Positions 49,853 through 57,879 of a DNA stretch of 64,000 nucleotides are shown here, piece after piece; the stretch's first letter is position 1, and every line of letters starts with the position of its first letter. This DNA comes from CAMLFJ01 sp040902305 (GTDB taxonomy: Bacteria > Methylomirabilota > Methylomirabilia > Rokubacteriales > CSP1-6): positions 19,734-83,733 of the forward strand of contig JBBDXN010000129.1 in the NCBI GenBank assembly GCA_040902305.1, written 5' to 3'. The notes below the pieces were generated by a model. It made no database searches and was not told the DNA's origin. It was given only the letters and a program-made list of their open reading frames with translations. The position numbers and the translations under genes are program-made.

Positions 49853-49909
49853 GAGAAAAACGGCCCGGGAGGCGGAACCGGTGAACCGCCTACCGGGCCT
49901 CGGTTTCTC
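49853..49909 (-). terminator. Intrinsic terminator / attenuator stem-loop
   Basis: On the minus strand a 13-bp stem (one mismatch; arms 49886-49898 and 49863-49875) with a 10-base loop is followed by GTTTTTCTC. An outer GAGAAA/TTTCTC pair extends it. It points toward the dienelactone hydrolase gene, 27 bp before its start, and follows an 18-codon ORF, so it could act as an attenuator. Confidence 0.65.
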
Positions 49910-49987
49910 GCGCGCAGGCTCACTGCCTGCGGCATGTCCCGACCATGTGCCGGGATCTTGTCGTGCCCTAGTCGAGTGTGCGCGCCA

Positions 49988-50044
49988 TCAGGCAGGACCC
50001 ACGCCCGATGACGCGCCGTGCGAGCCGGGTGGCGTGTTCTCCAT
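49988..50044 (-). CDS. 18-residue ORF with strong ribosome site (leader peptide or small peptide gene)
   Basis: ATG at 50044, preceded by CAGGAGATCAGG, encodes MENTPPGSHGASSGVGPA and stops at 49988. Downstream is an intrinsic terminator and then the dienelactone hydrolase gene; upstream on the same strand is TTGACA (50137-50132) with a weak TTTGCT 17 bp on. The remainder of 49827-50161 holds no other ORF. It may be a leader peptide. No known peptide family is recognised. Confidence 0.35.
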   Translation of the reverse strand: MENTPPGSHGASSGVGPA

Positions 50045-50108
50045 CCTGATCTCCTGTCTGGGTGTATGGCACGACGGTCGGCGGCGCCTCACCGCCCGTC
50101 GCCTCCCA

Positions 50109-50137
50109 GCAAACCGCCACCCGCGCTCGTTGTCAAG
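50109..50137 (-). promoter_or_regulatory. Candidate promoter for the small-peptide/hydrolase unit
   Basis: Minus strand TTGACA (50137-50132), 17 bp, TTTGCT (50114-50109, 3/6). It would start a transcript near 50100 reading into the 18-codon ORF and the terminator. Confidence 0.35.
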
Positions 50138-50161
50138 TGATTGAAGGAGTACACTGCCGGC

Positions 50162-50545
50162 ATGCGCACCTGCGGGCGGCTGATCCTGATCTGCCTCTCC
50201 CTGCTCATCGTGGCTCCCGCGGGAGCGTGGGCCCACGACCGCGCACCCGGCCGGATGCCCCGCCCGCATCATCGGCCGCACCGGCCGATCGTCCACCCGC
50301 GCCCGGTGATCCCGTGCTGCCTGGGCGCCGTCTACGTCCCGCCCGCGCCGCCGCCGGTGATCGTGGTCGCGCCACCGCCCGTCTACATCATCGTGCCGTC
50401 CCCGCCCAGCCTGGTCCACGTGCCGACGCCGCGGGCCGAGCCCGCGCCCGAGATCACGCTGCCGACCGGCCGCTGGGCGCGCCACGGCAACGGAGTGGAC
50501 TACCCCTACGTCTGGGTGTGGGTGGGGCCTGCGACCGCGCCCTGA
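50162..50545 (+). CDS. Exported Pro/His-rich protein
   Basis: A 127-residue protein with a signal peptide (CGRLILICLSLLIVAPAGAWA, trimmed; cleavage about residue 24). The mature part is rich in Pro and His (RMPRPHHRPHRPIVHPRP) with hydrophobic PPPVIVVAPPPVYIIV stretches, and ends VDYPYVWVWVGPATAP. Low-complexity envelope protein; His content might bind metal. AAGGAG lies 13 bp before the ATG. Confidence 0.62.
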   Translation: MRTCGRLILICLSLLIVAPAGAWAHDRAPGRMPRPHHRPHRPIVHPRPVIPCCLGAVYVPPAPPPVIVVAPPPVYIIVPSPPSLVHVPTPRAEPAPEITLPTGRWARHGNGVDYPYVWVWVGPATAP

Positions 50546-50787
50546 GCCGCCGCGGCGCGCGGGGGCGGCTCAGCCGCCCCTGACGACGTAGCCGTAGCGG
50601 CGGTTGCTCGGGCCGCGCCCACCGCCGGCGGCTCGCCGAGCGGCGCGAAGCCGTGCTGCTGCGCCGCGGTCTGCGGCGACGGGAAGTACTCCTCGCTGGA
50701 CACGATCTGGGTGGGCACCGGCCCGCGAAAGGCATGGGTCTCGGCGGGCAGGAGCCGATCGAGCTCCTCCGGGCTCAGCAGTCTCAC
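50506..50787 (-). pseudogene. Truncated amidohydrolase N-terminus fused to unrelated tail
   Basis: A 93-codon ORF beginning with GTG that overlaps the amidase stop (GTGA). The first 45 residues (SPEELDRLLPAETHAFRGPV, PTQIVSSEEYFPSPQT) look like the N-terminus of a family of amidohydrolases I recall from related soil lineages; after HGFAPLG the sequence becomes Ala-rich and overlaps the convergent gene. Most likely the start of a lost amidohydrolase gene that once followed the amidase. Confidence 0.42.
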
Positions 50788-52280
50788 GGCGCGGGCAGGC
50801 GGCCGAACAAGGCTTCGAGCGCGAGCCCGATCCCGAGCAAGCGGCGGTCGCTACCCGCGGGGCCGTCCAGCTCGAGCCCGATCGGCAGGCCGGCCTGGGT
50901 GCGCCCGATCGGCAAGGTGAGGCCGGGGATGCCCGCGTTGCTGCCCGGATCGGTGTTCTGGATGAAGGTGACGAAGGTCGGCACGTCGGCGCCGTTCAGC
51001 TTGGTGGTCTGATCGTCCCCGATCGGCGCCGCGGGCAGCGGCGTGGTGGGGAACGCGAGCGCGGCGATCGCGTGGGTCCTGAACGTCTCGGCGTACAGCC
51101 GCTGGAGCGCCGGGCGCGTCGCGAGGGCCTCGCGGTAGACCTTCTCGGGGATCGCGTCCTTGGCCCCGGGCACGATGGAGGTCGCGAAGAGACCCTGCAC
51201 GTCCGGACTGGCGATCCGCTCGGCCAGCCCCTTCACGTCGAGCGCGATCCGGTAGCGCTTGAGGTACCGGGCCAGATCCACGTTGGCCTCGTGGAGCGCG
51301 ACCGGGAAGCTCACCTTGCCGTTCAGCTCGGCGAGACCGGGCATGTCCACCTCGACGATCTCGACGCCGGCTCCGCGCAGCCGGTCGAGGGCCGCGGTCG
51401 CGAGCTGCTCGGTCTCCACGTCGAGGCCCTTCCAGAACCCCGCGCGATAGACGCCCACCCGAAGCCCTCGCAGCGGCGCCGCCGCCACCTTGTCGCGCGC
51501 GCCGGTGATGATGGTGTCGAGCAGCACCAGATCGGCGACCTCGCGCGCCATCGGCCCCGCGGTGTCGCGGGTGTGAGCGATGGGCGTGATGCCCTCCTGG
51601 GAGTAGCGCCCGAGCGAGGGCCGGAGCCCGCTGATGCCGTTGAGGGCGGCCGGGATGCGCACCGAGCCGCCGGTGTCGGAGCCGAGCCCGGCGGGCGCCA
51701 TGCGGGCGGCGATCGCGGCGCCGGTGCCGCCCGAGGAGCCGCCCGCGATGCGCGAGGGATCGTAGGCATTGCGCACGGGGCCGAACGCCGCGTTGTTGCT
51801 CGTGATGCCGAAGGCCAGCTCGTGCAGGTTCGTCTTGCCGAGCACGATCGCCCCGGCGCGGATCAGCTTCTCGGCGACCGGGGCGTTCCGCGTCGGGACG
51901 AAATCGCGGAGCGCGGGCGTGCCCGCCGAGCTGGGAAGGCCGGCCACGTGGATATTGTCCTTCACCACGATCGGCACGCCGTGCAACGGCCCCGCGAAGC
52001 TCTTGCGCGCGGCCAGCCGGTCGGCCCGGCGCGCGGACGCGAGCGCGCGCTCGGGATCGAAGGTGATGAAGGCATTGAGGTCGCGCTTACGCGCGGCCAC
52101 CTCCACGAGCGCCCGCACGAGGTCCTCGCTCCGGAGCGTGCCCGCCCGGATCCGCGCCGCCGCGTCCCCCGCCGACAGCTCGGTCAGCTCCTGGGCCGGC
52201 GCGGCCGCGGGCATCCCGGTCATCGTCACGAGCGTCGCCCCGAACGCCCACCGCGCGGCGCGGCGCCGGATGGCATGCAT
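50784..52280 (-). CDS. Exported amidase (amidase signature family)
   Basis: A 498-residue amidase with a signal peptide (to about residue 30, APAQ). The Ser-cisSer-Lys triad is complete: Lys in VVKDNIHVAGLPSS, cis-Ser in IAGGSSGGTGAA and nucleophile Ser in SDTGGSVRIPAALNG. It hydrolyses amide bonds, in this form probably in the periplasm. ATG 52280. Divergent from an alpha/beta hydrolase gene. Confidence 0.92.
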   Translation of the reverse strand: MHAIRRRAARWAFGATLVTMTGMPAAAPAQELTELSAGDAAARIRAGTLRSEDLVRALVEVAARKRDLNAFITFDPERALASARRADRLAARKSFAGPLHGVPIVVKDNIHVAGLPSSAGTPALRDFVPTRNAPVAEKLIRAGAIVLGKTNLHELAFGITSNNAAFGPVRNAYDPSRIAGGSSGGTGAAIAARMAPAGLGSDTGGSVRIPAALNGISGLRPSLGRYSQEGITPIAHTRDTAGPMAREVADLVLLDTIITGARDKVAAAPLRGLRVGVYRAGFWKGLDVETEQLATAALDRLRGAGVEIVEVDMPGLAELNGKVSFPVALHEANVDLARYLKRYRIALDVKGLAERIASPDVQGLFATSIVPGAKDAIPEKVYREALATRPALQRLYAETFRTHAIAALAFPTTPLPAAPIGDDQTTKLNGADVPTFVTFIQNTDPGSNAGIPGLTLPIGRTQAGLPIGLELDGPAGSDRRLLGIGLALEALFGRLPAP

Positions 52281-52333
52281 GCGGCGATTCTGGCATACTC
52301 GGGCGCAGTTCGCCGCGAAAGGAGCGGCTCTTC

Positions 52334-53104
52334 ATGGCACGAGCGAGCCTGAACGGCATCGAGATCGACTACGAGGCGACCGGCGCCGGCCCCCCGGTGC
52401 TGCTGAGCCACGGCTACTCCGCCACCCGCCGCATGTGGGACGACCAGCATCGCGCCCTCGGCGACCGCTACCGGGTCATCAGCTGGAGCATGCGCGGGCA
52501 CGGGGCGACCGAGAGCCCGGCGGACCCGGCCCAGTACTCGGCCCCGCTCACCGTCGCGGACATGCGGGCCCTGCTCGGCCAGCTCGGGGTGGAGCGGGCG
52601 GTGATCGGCGGGCTCTCCCTCGGGGGGTACGTCTCGCTCGGCTTCGCGCTGGAGCATCCGCAGATGACGCGCGCGCTCGTGATCTGCGACTCCGGCCCCG
52701 GCTACCGCAGCGCGGACGCGCGCGAGGCGTGGAATGCGCGCGCCCGCGAGCGCGCGGTGGCGCTCGAGGCGCGCGGCCTGGACGCCCTGGGCCAGAGCCG
52801 CGAGGTCCGGGAGTCGGCGAGCCTCCACCGGTCGGCCCAGGGCCTGGCCCACGCCGCGCGCGGCATGCTCGCGCAGGAGGGCTCGCGGGTGATCGACGGG
52901 CTCGCGGGCATCCGGGTGCCGACCCTGATCGTGGTCGGCGACCAGGACCAGCCTTTCCTGGCGCCCTGCGAGTACATGGCGAAGAAGATCCCCGGGGCGA
53001 GGCTCGAGGTGGTCCGGGGCGCCGGACACTCCTCGAACCTCGACCAGCCGGAGGCCTTCAACCGCGTGCTGCTCGACTTCCTCGACAGGCTCCCGCCCGC
53101 CTGA
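52334..53104 (+). CDS. Alpha/beta hydrolase (3-oxoadipate enol-lactonase-like)
   Basis: A 256-residue alpha/beta hydrolase-1 family protein. Oxyanion segment LLSHGYSATRRMW, nucleophile Ser in GGLSLGGYVSLG (about residue 97), Asp in VVGDQDQPF and His in GAGHSSNLDQP form the triad. PcaD-type lactonases and esterases share this layout. ATG 52334 follows GAAAGGAG. Confidence 0.88.
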   Translation: MARASLNGIEIDYEATGAGPPVLLSHGYSATRRMWDDQHRALGDRYRVISWSMRGHGATESPADPAQYSAPLTVADMRALLGQLGVERAVIGGLSLGGYVSLGFALEHPQMTRALVICDSGPGYRSADAREAWNARARERAVALEARGLDALGQSREVRESASLHRSAQGLAHAARGMLAQEGSRVIDGLAGIRVPTLIVVGDQDQPFLAPCEYMAKKIPGARLEVVRGAGHSSNLDQPEAFNRVLLDFLDRLPPA

Positions 53105-53118
53105 TCCGCTCGCGCCCG

Positions 53119-53736
53119 CTACTGGACGGGGGAGAAGGCGGACGGCATCATGATCTTGTTCGCCATCGTGAGCAGGGTCTCGCTCCCGCCCGGCGGCGGC
53201 CACACCCCCATCTCCCGCGCCTTGCTCCGGACCGCGGCCCGCTCGTCCAGGCTCTTGTAGGCCCAGACGTGGATGAAGCGGTTCGCCTCGCCGTGCTCGA
53301 CGTGCCCGGCCAGCGCGATCGGCGACATCTTGACGCGCTCCTCGATCTTCGACTCCCACCGCTTGATCAGGTCGGGGAGCGTGCCCGCCTTCATCGCGTA
53401 GTAGCGCATCTCGAAGTAGGGGCCCATCTTGCCGGGCTTGAGATCGGGCAGGAACGCGAACGGCACCACGATCTCCGACTGCATGGTTTCGATGAACTCG
53501 GCGATCTTGGGCGGCCAGTTGCCCGCCTTCACCGCCTCGGCGCGGAGGCGGTTGCGCTCGCCCAGGTCGGCGTACGGCCACACGTGGATGATCTCGTTCA
53601 GCGGCCCGATCTCGGTGTGCCAGAACGCGGCCAGGGGGGAGATCTTCTTGCGATTCTCGTAGGCCTCGCCGAACCGCTTCTCCACCTCGGGCACGCTGCC
53701 GACCTTGACGCGGTACGTCCGGATCTCGTAGATCAC
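53119..53736 (-). CDS. NIPSNAP family protein (two domains)
   Basis: A 205-residue protein with two ferredoxin-like NIPSNAP domains: YEIRTYRVKVGSVPEVEKRF with HVWPYADLGERNRLR, and FEMRYYAMKAGTLPDL with HVWAYKSLDERAAVR. Bacterial members lie in catabolic operons; role unknown. GTG 53736 follows AAAGGAG. Last gene of the dioxygenase-upp-SDR run. Confidence 0.9.
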   Translation of the reverse strand: MIYEIRTYRVKVGSVPEVEKRFGEAYENRKKISPLAAFWHTEIGPLNEIIHVWPYADLGERNRLRAEAVKAGNWPPKIAEFIETMQSEIVVPFAFLPDLKPGKMGPYFEMRYYAMKAGTLPDLIKRWESKIEERVKMSPIALAGHVEHGEANRFIHVWAYKSLDERAAVRSKAREMGVWPPPGGSETLLTMANKIMMPSAFSPVQ

Positions 53737-53766
53737 GCTGGGACTCCTTTCGGTTGACTGCGATCG

Positions 53767-54519
53767 CTACTGGGCCGTCCAGCCTCCGTCGATCACCAGC
53801 TCGCTCCCGGTCACGAACGACGACTCGTCCGAGGCGAGGTATAGCACGCCGTAGGCCACCTCGTCGGGCTCCCCGTACCGCCCGAGCGGGATGCGCGAGA
53901 CCATGTACTCGTAGTGCCCGGGGTCGCCACGGCGCGCCTCGGTCATCGGGGTCACGATCGGGCCGGGGTGCACCGAGTTGGCGCGGATGCGCTCGCGCGC
54001 GTACTGCACCGCGGTCAGCTTGGTCAAGGTGCGCACCGCGCCCTTCGAGGCCTGGTATTGCGGGCTGCTGCGCTCCATGCCCACCAGGCCGAGCTGGGAG
54101 GAGATGTTGACGATCGAGCCCCCGCCGGCCCGGCGCATCGCGGGAATCGCGGCCCTGGTGCCGAGGAACACCCCCTTGGCGTTGACGTCCATGCCGTGAT
54201 CCCACGCCGCCGAGGTGGTGTGCTCGAGCAGGCTGCCTCCGCCCACCCCCGCGTTGTTCACGAGCACGTCGAGACGGCCGAACCGGGACACCGCGGCGGC
54301 CACCGCGCGCTCCCAGTCCGCCTCGCTCGTCACGTCGAGCCGCACGTAGACCGCCTCCCCGCCCTTGCCCGCGATCTCGGCCTCGACCCGCTTGCCCTCC
54401 GCGTCGAGGATGTCGCCGAGCACCACGCGGGCGCCTTCCCGCGCGAAGAGGATCGCCTCCGCCGCGCCCATCCCGCGCGCGCCGCCGCTGATCAGCGCCA
54501 CCTTCCCCGCGAGCCTCAT
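53767..54519 (-). CDS. Short-chain dehydrogenase/reductase
   Basis: A 250-residue classical SDR. Cofactor motif SGGARGMGAAEA (about residue 11), NNAGVGGG, catalytic Ser in NISSQLGL and YQASKG (YxxxK). A C-terminal FVTGSELVIDGGWTAQ is standard. It interconverts an alcohol and a ketone with NAD(P). ATG 54519 overlaps the upp stop by 4 bp, so the genes are coupled. Confidence 0.92.
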   Translation of the reverse strand: MRLAGKVALISGGARGMGAAEAILFAREGARVVLGDILDAEGKRVEAEIAGKGGEAVYVRLDVTSEADWERAVAAAVSRFGRLDVLVNNAGVGGGSLLEHTTSAAWDHGMDVNAKGVFLGTRAAIPAMRRAGGGSIVNISSQLGLVGMERSSPQYQASKGAVRTLTKLTAVQYARERIRANSVHPGPIVTPMTEARRGDPGHYEYMVSRIPLGRYGEPDEVAYGVLYLASDESSFVTGSELVIDGGWTAQ

Positions 54520-55145
54520 TTCGTGCCGAAGAGCCGATCGCCCGCGTCGCCGAGGCCGGGGACGATGTAGCCGTGGTCGTTCAGGTGGTGGTCGATGGCC
54601 GCGGTGTAGACCGGCACGTCGGGATGCTCGCGGTGGAAGTGGCGGAGCCCTTCCGGGCAGGTCAGGAGACAGACGAAGCGGATCGAGCGGGGCGTGGTGC
54701 CCTTCACGCGGCGGACCGCGGCCACCGCGGAATTGCCGGTGGCGAGCATCGGGTCGAGCACCACCGCGTCCCGCTCGCGCATGTCGTGCGGGACCTTGAA
54801 GTAGTACTCGACGGCCTGGAGCGTGGCGGGATCGCGGTAGAGCCCCACGTGCCCGACGCGCGCGCTCGGCAGGATGCGCAGCATGCCGTCGAGGAGACCG
54901 TTGCCCGCGCGGAGGATCGAGACCAGCACGATCTTCTTGCCGTCGAGGAGCCGGATCGTGGTGGGGCCCACCGGGGTCTCCGCGGCCACCTCGTGGGTCG
55001 GCAGCTCGCGGGTCACCTCGTAGGCGAGCAGCATGCTGATCTCGGCGAGCAGGCTCCGGAACTCGGAGGTGCTGGTCTCCTTCTTCCGCATGAGACCGAG
55101 CTTGTGCTGCACGAGCGGGTGGCCGATGACGACGACGTCGTCCAG
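54516..55145 (-). CDS. upp: Uracil phosphoribosyltransferase, probable CTG start
   Basis: Converts uracil and PRPP to UMP. PRPP-binding DPMLATGNSAVAAVRR and uracil-binding YIVPGLGDAGDRLFGTK are intact; QHKLGLMRKKETSTSEFR is the family N-terminal helix. The GTG at 55112 would drop the first beta strand (DDVVVIGHPLV). Starting at the CTG at 55145 gives 209 residues, close to the 208 of E. coli Upp. The CTG lies 3 bp after the dioxygenase stop; the ribosome site is weak. Unusual neighbours for a pyrimidine salvage gene. Confidence 0.88.
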   Translation of the reverse strand: MDDVVVIGHPLVQHKLGLMRKKETSTSEFRSLLAEISMLLAYEVTRELPTHEVAAETPVGPTTIRLLDGKKIVLVSILRAGNGLLDGMLRILPSARVGHVGLYRDPATLQAVEYYFKVPHDMRERDAVVLDPMLATGNSAVAAVRRVKGTTPRSIRFVCLLTCPEGLRHFHREHPDVPVYTAAIDHHLNDHGYIVPGLGDAGDRLFGTK

Positions 55146-55148
55146 GGG

Positions 55149-56087
55149 TCAGACCATCTCGAGCTGGGCGCGGCCCCAGCTCATGTCCACCTCCCGGGCC
55201 GGACTGACCTCGGCGGGGCCGGCATCGGGCGCGGTCGGCCCCTCGCCGGCCACGGTGGTGCGGTGCATGACCCGGCGGTACTTCGACTCGTCCCACCGCC
55301 GCCCGCGGTGGAGCATGCAGCGGTTGTCCCACATGACGAGATCGCCGACCTGCCAGCGATGCGTGTAGACGAGCTCGGGCCGGGTGGCGGCCTCCCGCAG
55401 CTCGCGCAGGAGCGCGCGCGCCTCCGCGGTGGGCATGCCCACGATCTCGCAGGCGTGCGAGCCCACGTAGAACGCCTTCCGCCCGCTGGCCGGGTTGGCC
55501 CGCACCAGGGCCTGGCGCACCGGCGGCACCTGGGCCGCGTGCTCGGGCGGCATGAGCGCGTCGTCCACGAGCCCGCGCGAGTACACGAAGCTGTGGATGG
55601 CCACCTTGTCATCGAGGAAGCGCTGCATGTCCGCGGGCAGGCGGGCGTAGCCCACCCGCATGCTCGCGAACTGGGTCTCGCCGCCCTCGGCGGGGATCTC
55701 GCGCCCGGACAGGAGCGAGGCCATCGCGGGCACCTTCTTGAACGAGCTGTCGGTGTGCCACATCTGGTTGCCCGCGTTGTAGATGTTGCGCTTGTCGCCG
55801 GCCGGGATCAGCCGGCCGTCCGCGTCCACGTTGGAGAGGTTCGCGATGTGATCGGGCGTGCTCTCCTGGGTCGCGATGCTCCGGATCGTGGTCTCGAGGG
55901 GACCGAAGCGCCGGCTGAAGCCGATCTGCTGCTCGTCGGTGAGGGACTGCCCGCGGAAGAGCAGCACCGAGTGCTCGTTGAACGCGGCCACGAGCTCCTG
56001 GAACGTGGGCTCGTCCACGCGGCTGACGTCGACGCCCACGATCTCGGCGCCGAGCAGGGGGTGGAGCTTTCTCGTCGTCAGTGACAT
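55149..56087 (-). CDS. TauD/TfdA family 2-oxoglutarate-dependent dioxygenase
   Basis: A 312-residue Fe(II)/2-oxoglutarate oxygenase. Iron ligands: HxD in QMWHTDSSF (about residue 111) and distal His in CMLHRGRRW; the 2OG-binding Arg is in RVMHRTTV. TfdA (2,4-D), TauD (taurine) and many unknown substrates fall in the family. ATG 56087 follows GGAAGGAGGG. Heads the run with upp, SDR and NIPSNAP genes. Confidence 0.92.
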   Translation of the reverse strand: MSLTTRKLHPLLGAEIVGVDVSRVDEPTFQELVAAFNEHSVLLFRGQSLTDEQQIGFSRRFGPLETTIRSIATQESTPDHIANLSNVDADGRLIPAGDKRNIYNAGNQMWHTDSSFKKVPAMASLLSGREIPAEGGETQFASMRVGYARLPADMQRFLDDKVAIHSFVYSRGLVDDALMPPEHAAQVPPVRQALVRANPASGRKAFYVGSHACEIVGMPTAEARALLRELREAATRPELVYTHRWQVGDLVMWDNRCMLHRGRRWDESKYRRVMHRTTVAGEGPTAPDAGPAEVSPAREVDMSWGRAQLEMV

Positions 56088-56195
56088 GGCGCACCCTCCT
56101 TCCGGGGGCTCCGATCATAAGCGAGCGGGTCGGGCGACCGCAACCGCTTGCGCCCGCGCAGCCCGCGGGTATGCTCTCTGCCGGAGGCCGCGCCC

Positions 56196-56669
56196 ATGTC
56201 GACCGTCGAGTCCCCGATCAGCATCGTCATCGACCGCCTCGCTTCGGGGCCGACCGCCCCCGCGGGCGGCGCCGGCTCCCCCGCCCTGCGCACCCGCGTG
56301 GCGGAGGTGGTCGCCCAGATGGGCCCCGGCCCGTGGGCGCGTCGGATCATCGCCGACGAGCGCAACCTGGTGACCCTCATCGCCTCCGCGCCCGGCGGCG
56401 GCAACCGGCCGCACTGGCATCGCGAGTTCGACGAGTGGTGGGTCGTCCTCGGCGGGCAACTCCAGTGGGAGCTGACCGGGGGCGTGGTGGTGGAGGCGGC
56501 CAAGGACGACATCGTGTGGGTGCCGCGCGGCACCGTGCACCACATCCGGAACGTCGGCACCGGGCTGTCGCTGCGCCTGGCGGTGGCGATGCCGCCCGCC
56601 TGGCACTTCTACCACCCGTGCGAGCAGTGCGGCTTCACCGACGACGGGCCTCGAGAATGGTGCGCGTGA
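56196..56669 (+). CDS. Cupin-domain protein
   Basis: A 157-residue cupin. Motif 1 HWHREFDEWWVVLGGQLQWE carries two His and a Glu; motif 2 WVPRGTVHHIRNVG adds a His. A C-terminal HPCEQCGFTDDG adds two Cys. Probably metal-dependent; the reaction is unknown. ATG 56196 follows CGGAGG. Confidence 0.83.
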   Translation: MSTVESPISIVIDRLASGPTAPAGGAGSPALRTRVAEVVAQMGPGPWARRIIADERNLVTLIASAPGGGNRPHWHREFDEWWVVLGGQLQWELTGGVVVEAAKDDIVWVPRGTVHHIRNVGTGLSLRLAVAMPPAWHFYHPCEQCGFTDDGPREWCA

Positions 56670-56688
56670 TCGGAGGGGGCCGTTCGAT

Positions 56689-56715
56689 CCCCTCCCCCCA
56701 GAGGGGGAGAGGGGC
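56689..56715. repeat. Decayed REP-like palindrome copy D
   Basis: CCCCTCCCCCC and GGGGGAGAGGGG face each other around CAGA. The right arm matches the family (GGGGAGAGGG), the left arm has lost the CT step. Located between the cupin and beta-propeller genes. Confidence 0.6.
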
Positions 56716-56789
56716 GCTTGCGGAGGGTGGCGCGCCTGCTTATGCTTTGGCGCACCAGGCCACACGGGGTAGCGGAAAGGGGAGTGTCT

Positions 56790-57869
56790 ATGGCGACGGC
56801 AGCGCAGTCCTCTCACGTCTACGTTGGAGCCGCGAAGTGGACCGGCGGAAGCAAGAGCGGAGTGTTCCGGCGGGGGGACGGCGACGCGCGCTGGGAGCTC
56901 TGCAACAAGGGGCTGCCGGACGACGTGCACGTGCAGGCGATCACGGTGCACCCCACCAACCCGGACGTGGTCTACGTGGGCACCCAGAACGGCCCCTACC
57001 GGAGCACGGATCGGGGCGAGCGGTGGGAGCGCCTGCCCTTCCCGGAGGACGGCGGCCAGCCGCCGCAGGCACGAGAAATCTGGTCGATCCTCGTGCATCC
57101 CAACAACCCGCGCACGCTCTTCGCGGGCACGTCCCCGGTGGGGATCTACCGCAGCGACGACGAGGGCGCCTCGTGGCGGAAGCTGCCGAGCGCGGTCCAG
57201 GCCGAGCACGTGAAGATGCCGTTCGCGTGCCGCGTGATGCGCCTGGCGATCGATCCCGCGCAGCCCGACCACATCTACGCCGCGCTCGAGGTGGGCGGGG
57301 CCATGCGGAGCCTGGACGGGGGCGTGACCTGGAGTGATTGCAGCGGGGATCTCGTGAAGCTCTCCGAGCTGCCGCATCTCAAGAGCCGCATCGTGAGCGA
57401 CAGCGAGATGGAGGGCATGCTCGACGGCCACGCCCTGTGCGTGAGCCCGGCCGCCTCCGGCACCGTGATCCTGGCCCTGCGCATGGGCCTCTTCCGCAGC
57501 ACCGACAAGGCGGCGCACTGGAAGGACATGGAGGTCGGCCGGTTCTCGCCGCTGACCTACAGCCGCGACATCCGGGTCTCGCCGCAAGACCCCCGCGTGC
57601 TCTACGCCTGCCTGAGCCCAGCCGCGCGTAGCGAAGACGGCTCCGTCTACCGGAGCGCGGATCTGGGCGAAACGTGGACGCGTTTCGACCGCGGGGTCAA
57701 GGCGGAGAGCACTATGATGGCGGTGGCGCTCCACCCGCGCGACGCCGATCGCGTCTACTGCGTGAGCCGCACCGGGCAGGTCTTCGGCACCGAGGACGCG
57801 GGACGCTCCTGGCGCGAGGACCGGCTGCCCGACGGCGTCGGCGACGTCTACGCGATCGCCTGCGGGTGA
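56790..57869 (+). CDS. Beta-propeller protein (sialidase/VPS10-like BNR repeats)
   Basis: A 359-residue protein with repeated BNR/Asp-box motifs: YRSTDRGERWERL, YRSDDEGASWRKL, RSLDGGVTWSDC, FRSTDKAAHWKDM, YRSADLGETWTRF and FGTEDAGRSWRED, i.e. six blades. Most likely a ligand-binding propeller rather than a true sialidase, as no catalytic Arg triad is seen. No signal peptide. ATG 56790 follows AAAGGGGAG. Confidence 0.87.
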   Translation: MATAAQSSHVYVGAAKWTGGSKSGVFRRGDGDARWELCNKGLPDDVHVQAITVHPTNPDVVYVGTQNGPYRSTDRGERWERLPFPEDGGQPPQAREIWSILVHPNNPRTLFAGTSPVGIYRSDDEGASWRKLPSAVQAEHVKMPFACRVMRLAIDPAQPDHIYAALEVGGAMRSLDGGVTWSDCSGDLVKLSELPHLKSRIVSDSEMEGMLDGHALCVSPAASGTVILALRMGLFRSTDKAAHWKDMEVGRFSPLTYSRDIRVSPQDPRVLYACLSPAARSEDGSVYRSADLGETWTRFDRGVKAESTMMAVALHPRDADRVYCVSRTGQVFGTEDAGRSWREDRLPDGVGDVYAIACG

Positions 57870-57879
57870 GGCTCCCCCG

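Noticed and set aside
56790..57869. Calling the Asp-box propeller a functional sialidase
   Set aside because: BNR repeats are present, but the catalytic Arg triad, Tyr and Glu of sialidases could not be identified and there is no export signal.
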